Shown piece after piece: positions 35,579-46,414 of a stretch of 64,000 nt of DNA. Positions within the stretch are counted from its first letter, which is position 1, and each line of letters opens with the position of its first letter. The notes beneath the pieces were generated by a model. It made no database searches. It had not been told where the DNA came from and saw only the letters and a list, made by a program, of their open reading frames with translations. The DNA comes from Ciborinia camelliae (Eukaryota > Ascomycota > Leotiomycetes > Helotiales > Sclerotiniaceae). The position numbers were made by a program, and so were the translations under genes. The stretch lies in the NCBI GenBank assembly GCA_025890175.1, contig JANPYM010000013.1:1566777-1630776 (forward strand), given 5' to 3'.

Positions 35579-36357
35579 TTATCCCGAAATTCCTCCGTAT
35601 CGTTCACTTGGTATGAGTTCGTAGCCATCTTCAGGGGCGAAGACGAATGCAGAAAGGGCAATGCATCCAGCAGAAACAATGGAGATACACCAACTAATAG
35701 TGCAAAGGATCCATCCCTTGTCCAGCTTCCAACCCGGAAAGAATTGCTCATCGTGGTCATATAGATATGCCTATCAATTGTCAGTATCGTCTCGCCCCCT
35801 ACCCCTTCATTTCCAAAGTAAACACAACATACCACAATACTCATACTAGCGGCCTGAACCACACCCACTGAGACCAGCATGAAAACCAGCATCTTCCAAC
35901 CAGTCTCTCTCTTCTGCTTGCCACCTAGAAGCACAACGACATACGCTACCAACGTAACCAACTCTACCACGGCTGCAAAAGACATCAGGAATCCGACCGA
36001 CCGCCACATAGAACAGAATCCTCTATCTGGCCCCTCACAATCTTCCGGTGTAGGGAAATGAGATGAGTGGCCGGTGAGTGAACTATAGCTGCGATGGAGT
36101 CCTATAGTTTTCGTTATATGATTTCCATTCGGTGTCGTTACATCCCATGTAATCCAATCGGGTATGAAAATTGATACGAAGGTCATCGTAGTCGCTATAT
36201 ATATCAAGAGATCAGCTATTATCCTGTGCGACTTTTGTGATGAAAACGGGAGTAACTCAAACGCCAGACTTGATAAAAATAATTTGCAGAGAGAATATAA
36301 TAACATACCAGCGACAAAAGCCGCGAGAGCAACACCGTAAACGATAACTCTCGTCAT
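35579..36357 (-). CDS. Conserved fungal four-transmembrane protein, unknown function
   Basis: Three exons (36357-36309, 36194-35833, 35770-35579) with introns of 114 and 62 nt encode 200 aa. The exon joins (FVA|ATTMTF, SMSIV|AYLYDHD) restore a single smooth frame. Four hydrophobic segments are seen: the N-terminus, about residues 97-125 (SVGFLMSFAAVVELVTLVAYVVVLLGG), LVFMLVSVGVVQAASMSIV, and WILCTISWCISIVSAG. A first extracellular loop contains W-x-x-W (PDWITW) and two Cys (DCEGPDRGFC), a claudin/PMP22-like layout. The C-terminus GYELIPSE is polar. I do not know a name or function. Similar proteins are plausible in other filamentous ascomycetes. Confidence 0.72.
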
Positions 36358-37547
36358 TGTGCTGTAGATATGCCCAAGATTACTTTCGCAACCTTCCTAA
36401 ATTCCACCTCTCCTTCAATCCAAATGTATGTTCCAGCTTCGTCTTCAAGTATTCTGTATCAAAGGACTCGTCTTAGGTTTAAGATGTATTAAGATGAGAG
36501 ACAGCGAAAGTCTCTGAAGAACCTAGGGGTGATGAGTTCGAGTTGTTGATAATCAAATCAAATGGGTATCTCAGAAGGAAGGTTTTGATTATGCAGTAGT
36601 ACTCGTACGTAATGTACGAATGGTGGCCTGCTTGATCGAGTGATTCGCTGATATTAAAGGTTCCCTTTCCTTTATATCGCTAGCGAATGAAAGGTTAAAG
36701 GTTTTATGATTATATCGGAGAAATACACAATTAGTTGAGTTATATTATATATCCCTCATATAAACCTGCATGTTTAAAGTGATGGGATTCTTTGGAGTGT
36801 AATGTGGTTGTGGTAACCTTTAGTGAAGTGAACTTGGAGGTCTGGTCTACCTAGGTACCTAGTAGGGAGGGAAGGATCATCGGATGGTGGGTAAAAAGTG
36901 GGTAAAAAGTGGGTAAAAGGTGGGAGAAGGTCAATCAAAATCAGCATTTGATTGGCTGAACTTTTAAAAATGGGTATCGGGAATTGGGGTAAAATGACGT
37001 TGGAGACTTTAAGGGCCTCGAGCTTCGGAAGATTCCAGGTTTCATCACGAGGACCCTTTTAGATACGATTGCATATCAGATGCACAGTCACTGATAAGAA
37101 GAAGAGGTACTACCTACTACCTGTAGGTAGGTAGGTACCTAGTAGGTAGTAGTATTGCTGTTGATATTGCTCGAGAAATATTATTTTATTGGTGAAAAGC
37201 AATGATTAATATTGATGCCATTTGACTTTTTGTTTGGGTATCTTTTAGTTAATAATATCGTGGTTGATTTGGATATAACCACTAACAGCCACCACCATGT
37301 ATTTATTATCTTTTTCAGCCATATTTGATTGACCATTCAAAAGAAAACAAGAAATCGTTTTGGATACTCTCCATTCCGTCAATTGGCTCATTGATTGTCC
37401 GGTTGATATCGGTAGGCATGGGCCATTAAAGTGGGTGGTTCGCAAGGCACACCGGCTCTCAAACCATCCCATCCTTCCATCATTTCATTCATCGCCATGA
37501 GAAATCGCACGTGATGTACACCCCTCATTAACAATTAAATCTCGTCC
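36358..37547. other. Intergenic region with simple repeats and a palindrome
   Basis: Includes CTACCTAGGTACCTAG near 36850, three copies of a GTGGGTAAAAA-type unit at about 36890-36920, and an imperfect palindrome at 37107-37152. No coding sequence recognised. Confidence 0.5.
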
Positions 37548-38927
37548 TCACTCACTGTCCTCACTCTCACTGCTGCTCGACCCATCTTCACTGGATGAAT
37601 CCTCATCATCACTACCGGAAGACGAACTGCTTGATGAACTGGAAGATGATTCGTCCGAGTTGTCACCATTTGCCATCGATTCGTCCTCGGAACCGCTGTC
37701 ATCCGAGTCACTACTTGAGTCCGAGTCAGAGGAGCTCGAATCATCAGCGGCAAGTGTTCGTTGCTTTCTTTTTCTTCCGAGTTTTTGAGTAGTACCATCA
37801 TTTAATTGCACCCGTTTTTCTCCGTCCATGGCCACAGATTCGGTTTCTGTAGTTTGTGTATCTGTTGTCTCTTCTGAAGAGGAAGAGCCCAACTCAGCAA
37901 GAATTTGTTCGGCTCTCATTCTTTTTGCCAGTCTAGGTGCCATTGCTGCGTCTGACAGTCCCATAAGTACTCCTTCCTCATATCCCATTTGAGAAGATGC
38001 GCCAGCAGCAGTCATTGACGCAACATACTCATTCATCGCAATATCATACTCTCTCTGTCTTTTTTGGCTTTCCGACATTGTTGCTGGAAACCCTGAAGCG
38101 TCGGCTTCTCGATCTTTCACCTTGACGGCCAATGCCTCTTCTCGCAGTCTTTTTCTGACCCCCCCTTGCAAGCCTCTGACGTACTCGTAGAGGAGATATG
38201 CGTGGTCGGAAGGAACGACCTCGACGTTGAAAGCGTGTTTCAAAAGATGATTTTGGTGGTTCTTATTAAACTTCCACGTATCCCTCGATTCGTGATACTG
38301 TCTTAGATAGGCTAAGAATGGGCGTGGAGCGGCGGTGGGTTTCGAGACTTTCGACTTCTTTACTGACTTCTGGGGCTTCGAATCCTTCTCAGTTATACCA
38401 TTTTGTGATTTGTCTTCTTGTTTTGTATTCTTGACTCTTTTCACCCTTCGTTCCTTCTCTGGGAGTGTGGTATCGAACTGTTCTTCGACTACAGGTGGTG
38501 CGGGTGTTTCGAAAGTTTGACTCGTTGAAGGACCGTAGAAAAAGTCGTCTTGAGCCTTTTGATCGGCTACCCAACCTAAGTATAACTGTTTTATACTATC
38601 GCCATCTTGGGATTTTGTATCTGGGGTGAATGTGACTGACTTCTTCGTTGTTTTTGGCGTAGTAATCGAATCGGGAGCGACGGATCGTTGTGGTTCAGAG
38701 GTAGGATTGAAGTTGAGATTTTTCGGCTTTTTCGCAGACGTTTTGTGCTCGGACTCGGTGTCTCTTGGTCTTTTCCTATTTGCTATCTCGATTTCTCTAA
38801 GAGGTTCGGTAATTGAGGCTTGAGAATTGGAATCTGAGGAATTTTGGGCTGATTTCAACTTTAAGCCTAATCGTTGCCATGAGGGGATTCGTGGCACACC
38901 TCCACTCGCGGACGTTGAAGGTGTCAT
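37548..38927 (-). CDS. WKF-domain protein (C7orf50-like)
   Basis: Single exon, 459 aa, starting at MTPSTSASGGVPRIPSW. An upstream in-frame ATG at 39062 would add 45 residues of UTR-like composition. The WKF domain (formerly DUF2373) lies at about residues 205-275: PFLAYLRQYHESRDTWKFNK, then NHLLKHAFNVEVVPSDHAYLLYEYVRGLQGGVRKRL. The flanks are basic and disordered, with KR/KK clusters consistent with nuclear or nucleolar location. The C-terminal ~65 residues are almost only Ser, Asp and Glu. Human C7orf50 is reported as nucleolar. A role in ribosome biogenesis is an inference from the family, not from this sequence. Confidence 0.8.
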   Translation of the reverse strand: MTPSTSASGGVPRIPSWQRLGLKLKSAQNSSDSNSQASITEPLREIEIANRKRPRDTESEHKTSAKKPKNLNFNPTSEPQRSVAPDSITTPKTTKKSVTFTPDTKSQDGDSIKQLYLGWVADQKAQDDFFYGPSTSQTFETPAPPVVEEQFDTTLPEKERRVKRVKNTKQEDKSQNGITEKDSKPQKSVKKSKVSKPTAAPRPFLAYLRQYHESRDTWKFNKNHQNHLLKHAFNVEVVPSDHAYLLYEYVRGLQGGVRKRLREEALAVKVKDREADASGFPATMSESQKRQREYDIAMNEYVASMTAAGASSQMGYEEGVLMGLSDAAMAPRLAKRMRAEQILAELGSSSSEETTDTQTTETESVAMDGEKRVQLNDGTTQKLGRKRKQRTLAADDSSSSDSDSSSDSDDSGSEDESMANGDNSDESSSSSSSSSSSGSDDEDSSSEDGSSSSESEDSE

Positions 38928-39332
38928 GGCAAGGAACTTAAGAAATGTAAGAGTCTGCCGGCTGCATGAATTGAAGTTTACACTACGCAAGGTACGCCTT
39001 GATAGTAGAAAACAAAAAAACAAAAATCGATGCTCAGATTGATGCGATGTGAAGAACCGCAAGTAACTTTTTTTTTCTTGATAAGATATCCCGCCGCTTT
39101 AACTCCCGGCGCTAAACCATTTTGAACTAACCACTTAGTCGTTCCAGGCTTCAAGCTTCCGCGTGTAAAGGTTAGTACTTGGTACATAACGACTTTAAAG
39201 CTTCATAATCTCCTCAACGCCATAATTTCTCATCCTCAAAAAGCAGAATAATTGTTGACACAGACCTGCGGTCGCTCATAACTGCAAGATACCTCATCCT
39301 TGAAATTTAGATACCCAGCCAACTTCTTCAAA
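38928..39332. other. Divergent promoter WKF gene/PSMA6
   Basis: A 405-bp bidirectional spacer. It contains T-rich tracts and no recognised element. Confidence 0.45.
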
Positions 39333-40458
39333 ATGTCGGGTACGTTTGTTCTCACGCGCCCACCTCTTCCTAAGAAGCTCCTCGAGAAGCTCAAGAAGCT
39401 CAAACTAACAGTTCCAAATAGGCAGTGCAGGTTACGACCGACATATCACGATCTTTTCTGATCAAGGAAGATTATACCAAGTCGGTACGCAAATGGAGAC
39501 ACAAATAGAACGTTTAAAGCCATGGGATTCGTAGGATCTTCAGCTTTACTGATCTATCGAGACCCCAATCCAACACCACATGCAATGATATTTTACTAAC
39601 TGCTCTTACGAGGATAGAGTATGCCTTCAAAGCTATCACTGCTGCGAACATTATGTCCGTAGGCATTCGAGGAAAGGATTGTGCCGTTGTTTTGTCTCAA
39701 AAGAAGGTTCCCGTACGACACACTGTTCCAGGTTCTATTTCAAGTTCAATACTAATATATTGGTGGTTCATATAGGATAAGCTCATCGATCCATCATCCG
39801 TCTCCCATATCTTCCAATTATCACCATCCGTAGGATGCGTCATGACAGGTTCTATCGCAGATGCAAGAGCCTCCGTTCAGAGAGCTATTGGTGAGGCTGC
39901 CGAATTCAGATATAAGTTTGGATACGAGATGCCGTGTGATGCCCTGGCAAAGAGGATCGCCAATATCAGCCAAGTCTATACCCAAAGAGTAAGCTTACAT
40001 AATAGGACCTCCGTCGGGATTTTGGATGGCACTGTACCTCTATTCATCTTGCTAACTTGATATTCTTTTAGGCATACATGAGACCGTATGGTGTTGCAAC
40101 CACGTTGATATCTTTGGATTCTGAGTTTGGTCCTCAACTGTACAAATGTGACCCAGCTGGCTACTACACTGGTTACAAAGGAACGGCTTCCGGCCCAAAA
40201 CAGCAGGAGGCTTTCAATCATTTGGAGAAGAAGCTCAAGAACAAGGATTGTGCAGAAGGTAGCTGGGAGGATGTAGTAGAATTAGGCATCACAACTTTGA
40301 GCACAGTTCTCAGCGTCGATTTTAAGAAAGGCGAATTAGAGATTGGTATTGTTGGGGGCCCAAGAAAGGACGGGAAGGAGGGAACGGATCCGGGCTTCAG
40401 GGCTTTGACAGAAGAGGAGATTGATGAGAGGTTACAGGCAATTGCAGAGAAGGACTAG
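39333..40458 (+). CDS. SCL1: 20S proteasome subunit alpha-1 (Scl1/PSMA6)
   Basis: Five exons: 39333-39339 (7 nt), 39422-39484, 39618-39712, 39776-39988 and 40072-40458. They sum to 255 codons (254 aa). Alpha-1 forms part of the outer ring gating the 20S proteolytic chamber. Markers are [22 protein letters not shown] (the alpha-subunit N-terminal signature), [53 protein letters not shown] and [20 protein letters not shown]. These match the PSMA6/Scl1 branch rather than the other alpha types. A tiny 7-nt first exon carries MSG, with an 82-nt intron. One intron has a TACTAAT branch site. Confidence 0.95.
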
Positions 40459-42345
40459 TTTTCGATCATGAGTACAGAGTTGAGGCAAGATATCCAGAAG
40501 AGGCAATTATGAAATGCGCTCGGTAATACCGGCGAATGACTGGTCAAGAAATACTATTGCGATAAATTTCAATTTCTGATAAAAATTGTATTCGATACCG
40601 AGAAATCGTACGCGAGAAAGCCACATCTCTTTTATCATCTCGTCAAGTAGGTCCATCAATTTGTACCTACTGTACTCCGGAGGAAAAAAGTACCGAAACG
40701 GAAACACAGTCTTATTGTGGCTTGACCACTGTTGGACTGAAAACATAGACGACCTACGTTGATATGCACTGTGATCTTGCGGGACAACATCAGTTTACTA
40801 CGGCATCAATGATCTAGCATACGCAGCCCTACGCAGGAGATAGATTGGGTAATCAACTTCGTTGATCGAATCGTCACTCATCTCACATCTCAAACAAAAT
40901 ATAGGACAGGGACAATCTAGTAGACGAGGGCCCTTCTAGGTCTCACAAAGATCCTCGATATTAATAAGATTGGAGCAGGGAATAGGAAATATTGAGTATT
41001 AGATCCGAGAAGAGTAATGGGGTGGGGTCCCAAGCGGGTTTATCGGGTTTATTGGGTTTACCAAGTTACGGATATGGACACATTATTGAGATGCGGCGAT
41101 GAGAAATATCCCCCAAAGAAACCGTCTCTTGGTAACAGTACTGGGTAAAGATTGTACGTCCCTGAATGATGTATGTATGTATGCTAGTATGTATCATGAC
41201 TCAGGAGCTTGATGTGGTTTGTAATGAATGATATGTACATTGATACGGGCGCAGCCACCGCTTGTCCAATGTGAGTGAGATGCCATCTACAACTTCAGCT
41301 GTAGCGATGCTGTGACTTCGATCCGATGCTGCCTATTGGTTCCAAAACCTGATGACATTGCACATTTGAGCCTTAAACTTGCATGGTTTTCACTCTGATG
41401 GCTTTTTCCCGACATTATGAGTGGATTAGATGTATTGACAGGTCCCTAGGTTTTGAAGGCTGAAGATTAACCCTGTTCCCACGCGATATACGCGAGCAGC
41501 ACTTCAAATGTTTAAGGTACCGAGGTGTACCAAGCGCATCATTCTTTTTTTACTCGACTTTCTTAGGTACCAAGAAAACTAAAACTAAAAGGAATTCAAA
41601 CCGATTATCCACATCCACACCCACACCCACACCTACTCCGTACAATGCTACCTAGATTTGATTGTACATCACACAGGGGACCCATATCCATTACCCACAA
41701 TCTATCTCTTCTCCCATCATCCTCCACCACTCGTTCCCACGTTTCAATCCCTACGTTTTACTTCCCACCTTCCTCTATGAATCTAAGATGCACCACCCAT
41801 TACACAATACTCCCAAACCAGCCTCGGCCTCTGTAATGTGAACCCTTGAACATATCGCATATCACTGCCGTCATGCATATACTGAAAATACTACAATAGC
41901 TTAGTGCCCTTGCATCCTTACAGCTCTGTAGGGTTTAAACTAGCTTTGAGCTCGTCACTCCCGTATCATTAGAATTGGACTTTGTTGTGGAGCACAACTC
42001 GCTTTCTATACCGTGAGAGTAACTCAATGGTTTCTAATATTTCCAATGGAATCAATGAATGGGCTTTGCCTGGCTGAGGTATCCTCCCGTTAGCCAGCCA
42101 CGTTGAGACTCAAAGTGGATGATCAATATCCCGAGTCAACGTCAACTCTAGTCGACTATGATTTGAAAAGCTTCATAAACGGCCGAGATGGCTTCATTTT
42201 TCTAAGACATCAACGGCACAGTCTTTCATTCAGTTCCTCATTGTCTCCACGTCTCCACCTCCTCCCCATTAGCAAGTCGTTCTAGTGTCCATTCTCCCGT
42301 CATTTGAAGTTACAGCAGCCTCAAACACACAAATCTACATACACA
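40459..42345. other. Long intergenic region
   Basis: 1.9 kb between PSMA6 and the orphan gene. It includes a (CACACC)n-like tract near 41620 and repeated GTATGTAT near 41170. The ORF at 41645-41836 is Pro/Ser-rich without features. Nothing else recognised. Confidence 0.45.
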
Positions 42346-43235
42346 ATGGCCGACGGATGTAAGTCAATTGATGTTCCTACCACACAAGACCGTTATTCGT
42401 TCTCATTCATATAGTACATTCGGCACGGATGAGACTCAACTGACTTCAACGACTAACACAATCACTAGTAAACGATCAAAGAACTGCTCGGGTAGCAGAT
42501 CTTCTCTCAGATTTCCGCACGCTTCAATACTACATCGCTGCTGCTCCTACCGAGCCGTCAAATATGGATGACTACTATACGGAAGGATATGCCGCTCTTC
42601 GTCAGTGCTCCCTCGATGGCCAGCACATCTTGAACTGTGCTGCTGAGACTCGAGTTCCACGAGTTCGAGGTGGCGCAGATGAGCAAGCTAAAGCAGAATT
42701 GCAACAGTATGTCTTTCCTTACCACTTAAATCCGAACTCGCACAGATCTACAGTTGGATCTTCCATAATTTTTTATACTAATGGCAAGAAGGGTACTCCT
42801 TGACGCCTTTTCCCGTCGTCACGAGGCTCAAAAGATCTACCTCCGTCAAGGTGCGGCACAGCGTTGGATCAGTTATAGAGACCAAGTATTGCAAGGCGAG
42901 AGACCTCATACCGGGCACACGGATCAATTAAACGCATGCGATGTGCAACTCCGAGCTGTAAGTTTCTTATTCAGATATTCTCCACTCCAAGCCATCCGCC
43001 ACTTCCGGATCTTGTGCGTGCGAAGGAGCGAGCGAGCAAGGATCCTTCCAAATTTTGCTATCATTGATTTGAAATCTGTTTACGAAAGTACTGATCGGGA
43101 AAATAGGAATTGGTAGCGATCACGGATGAGGCCATATACTCGGATATGAGATCGTCTGATTATGGGATGGGGCGCTGGACGCAAGAGGATCCGAGCTTGA
43201 GACACGTACAGAGATGGGTTAGAGCTAGACGTTGA
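42346..43235 (+). CDS. Small four-exon orphan protein, 182 aa
   Basis: Four exons: 42346-42358, 42469-42706, 42789-42957 and 43107-43235. Introns are 110, 82 and 149 nt with CTAAC/TACTAAT-like branch sites, and the phases close exactly (183 codons). The product is soluble, mostly helical by composition, with no signal or membrane segment. Landmarks are YYTEGYAALRQCSLDGQHIL, an Arg-rich linker (RVPRVRGGADEQ), FSRRHEAQKIYLRQGAAQRW and a C-terminus ending SLRHVQRWVRARR. I do not recognise a family. Consistent splice signals and phase closure favour a real gene. Confidence 0.6.
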
Positions 43236-43940
43236 GCTGTCAGTGTCAGACTTTCGGTTTCGGAATTGACCCACGTGGACACGGGAAGAGCATAAGTGAC
43301 CGCCAAGGTTCCAGGTTGAGTTGGCTATGCTCGAGGGGGGTGGACGGGGTGGATTGGCTGAAGGGAACGTTGTAATACTATTGTACGGATGTTTTGAGGT
43401 TGGGAGATGGGAGATTGAATTGGTAATTTTTGATGACTATATCTATCGAGTCTGGATTGTTTGGGAGGCTTGGATGGGCAGGACATGGTTTGGAATTTCT
43501 TTACACACAAAATGGATTGGGGGTTGGCATGGGATGGCGCACACATTGGTTTTCTCCTGACCCTGGCGGTTGGGTTTTCTTTGGTTACTTACCTACTATA
43601 CGAGACTAGATGAGAGATGGTCTGATTTAGAGCATAGAGCTGCGCTAGTGTGCCTAATTTTAATCCTTAACCGAAACTATTGGAACGTGATATCAATGGC
43701 ATTGATCTCTTCAACTTGCAAGTATCCAATATCATGAATCCTACTATACTATGTAAATCGATTTGTAAGCAGAGAAAATATACCACAACCTCGTATGGCG
43801 GCAAAATCAGATTTCTAAACAATTTCCCTTGTCCTTACGAGATTCAATCCTTTCTTCATCCAATCCTTCCATCAAATATCGGATATCCAATTCCGTACCC
43901 CCGGAAGCCTGATCCAAAAATAACTAAAGGAACGTTGGGC
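43236..43940. other. Convergent intergenic region
   Basis: 3' flanks of the orphan gene and the TMEM234-like gene. No feature recognised. Confidence 0.45.
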
Positions 43941-44693
43941 TCATCGCGTCTTACTATGCACACAGAGTGCAATACCACATAATGACAAGATCATTCCAAT
44001 CCAGGTATCTATCGATATATATCAGCTCTCGTATTCGGGGCCGAATACACACTTCCGACTCTTGGCTTCTAATCAATGGTATTGGTGAAGAGGGGAGGCC
44101 AAGGGAAGGAAACATGGGGAAGAGGGATGAGAGAACTTACCGCGACTAATCACCTTTCTTTCTACCCACCATTCTCCGAGTACCGTGAAGAGAAAAGCGA
44201 GGGAATTGGTGATGGGGACTGTTAATGATAGTTCTATATAATCTTCATCAGCATCATCTACATCATCACCCATACCGCCACTTCTCCATCTCCACCCCTT
44301 TCAAACAAGAACATAGATGTAAAATAAAATAAACTTACCAGCCTGACCAATCAGCAAAAAAAACCAAATGCTCCCCGTCAAATTCACCACCAAGGGAATT
44401 GCATATTTGGGATTTCTCAATAGATCCACGACTCCAAAAAAGGCTCCATATAATTTCGATTTGAGGAACGATTTGGTGACCGAGGGAGATGAAAGGATGG
44501 GATGGGAGGGCGGTTGATGGGTTCGTGCGGCGGCTCGGATGAAGGGGGTGGTGAAGCCCCAGGCGATGCCTATGAGGAGAAACCCAATTATGTAGCGGAG
44601 GATTGAAGGGGCAGATGTGTCGGGTGGAGTGGAGGTCACTGGGTCGGATACGACAGTCGGAATGGCGGAGGGAGAGGGCGCGATGGAATACAT
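43941..44693 (-). CDS. TMEM234-family (DMT-like) small membrane protein
   Basis: Three exons (44693-44339, 44233-44141, 44008-43941) with introns of 105 and 132 nt encode 171 aa. TMEM234-like proteins are four-helix members related to EamA/DMT transporters. Visible segments are ILRYIIGFLLIGIAWGFTTPFIRAA, NPKYAIPLVVNLTGSIWFFLLIGQA, ELSLTVPITNSLAFLFTVLGEWW and the C-terminal DTWIGMILSLCGIALCVHSK. The spliced joins (GQA|ELSL and SR|DTWIG) recover the expected helix boundaries. The start at MYSIAPS is preferred over an upstream ATG at 44837. Transport activity is not established for this family. Confidence 0.85.
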
Positions 44694-46414
44694 GGTGATG
44701 GATGGGTGGATGTTAGGTTGGGTGGATGTAGGTGATGGTGATGGGTGAAGGCTCAAGAGGTTGGTTAGGAGATGTTGGGGTCGGAGGTGCAGGTGTGATG
44801 AAAGAGAGACAAAATCACCCGGATAAGATAAGGTCAACGTACGTCAGTCAAACGCACTATACCGAGGTAGATACCCAAGCTTGGTTTTGAATGAGCCGCT
44901 GTTCGGGACAAAAGCGGCAACAGCCTTGCCCGAGAGCTTCAGCAACATCCACGGGTTGATATGATAAAAACCCTTGCCCGATCAATGATCATCTAGCTAT
45001 AGCCTAGAGCCTCGAGCTACTTGGTACTTAATAAAACCAATAAACAACATTGAACCAACAGAACCACTGAAGTTCAATAGATCTTGATCTGAAAGCTAAA
45101 ATCTTGGTACCTGCATCAAAAAGACTCCACCATCCACGGATGGATATTAATGATACCTATTAATGATATTGTTCCGATCTATAACAAAATGATTTCACCA
45201 TATCGATCATTTTTTCGATCCTTTAGGGCTCTGGCTTATTCATCATCTCCCGTCTGGGAAGAAAAGGTTGTGTTTGTTTTTGTTATTGGTGAAAGTGAAG
45301 GTCACTCCACTCAGCCACCCCAGCCACTTTTATTATGAGATGCTATAACCAAATCGTTTTATAGGTATTTTGCTTTCTTTTTTTTCTCCTTCTTCTCCTT
45401 CTTCTCCTTACAAACTTTGTACCTGGGCCTGGGCCTGGGTCCTGGATGAAGCTGCCCGTGTAGGACCGTGAACAAGGATTATTTTATGCTGTGATTCTCG
45501 ACAAGGATTAAATTATGTACATACAAACCCAGGTCCAGGTCCCGATTTTCGTCATCAAAATCTACGATATCTCAAAGTTTATGGAGTAAAGAAGCATGCA
45601 TGAGGGAGTGAGGTGAGGTGAGGTAAGGTAAGGTGTAATACCTGTCAAGTAAGGTAAGGGAAGGTAAAAGATGGCCGATATGGATGGATGGATTATTAGA
45701 TACCTATTGGTATTCGATGAAAAGATTCAATACAGGTACCCGTCCCTAAGAATTCAATTCATTTAAAAATCAATTCAATTACACCATATAGAACTTTCAA
45801 TAATTGAAGTTCAATCAATTCCTTTGTCTCTCTCTCTTTTACTCTTCGATAATTCGACAATTGACAATTCACAAAGCAATGAGGGTTGAACAGGGATAAC
45901 ACCAGCCTTCGCCATTCTTTCTCCACGATCTCAGCCACTCACTTTACGACTTCTTCTTCCACTTCTACTCGGTACACTGATGAGAGGTAACATTTTGAAT
46001 AACCTTTGAATCAATCCACTGTAGACCCGCTCCATCCCAAATAAAACGGGCAAAACCTCTCTTTTCTCAAATCAATTCTTCCAGATTTCTGGATCGTCAT
46101 CAGTTTATGATTTATCCTGCATGCCATGGTCTAAGATGCTTGGGTTCTAACGCAAATTCGTACCTACTCGGCGTCGACTTTGGAATATCAGTAGAGGAAA
46201 TTCCAGAAACAATGCTCAGCTAGAGCTGGCGAGGGAAGAAACAAAGAAAGAGAGGAAGCTCCTACACACGCTCAAGACCGAGACCATCCTTACGACTTGG
46301 ACACGACCACAACCACGACCTCGACCTCGAGAATTATTATACACACGATCATTGGATTGAACATACAATCTTTCCTTTCTTTTCAACAAACCTACTTTTC
46401 TTCCTTCTTTCACC
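44694..46414. other. Divergent promoter, rich in simple repeats
   Basis: 1.7 kb upstream of the C2-domain gene. Contains (GAGGT/AAGGT)n at about 45609-45635, CTTCTC repeats near 45390 and a long pyrimidine-rich stretch near 45820-46060. No gene recognised. Confidence 0.45.

Noticed and set aside
38928..39062. Upstream ATG extension of the WKF protein
   Set aside because: The 45 added residues are UTR-like; the downstream Met begins the Ser/Pro-rich protein proper.
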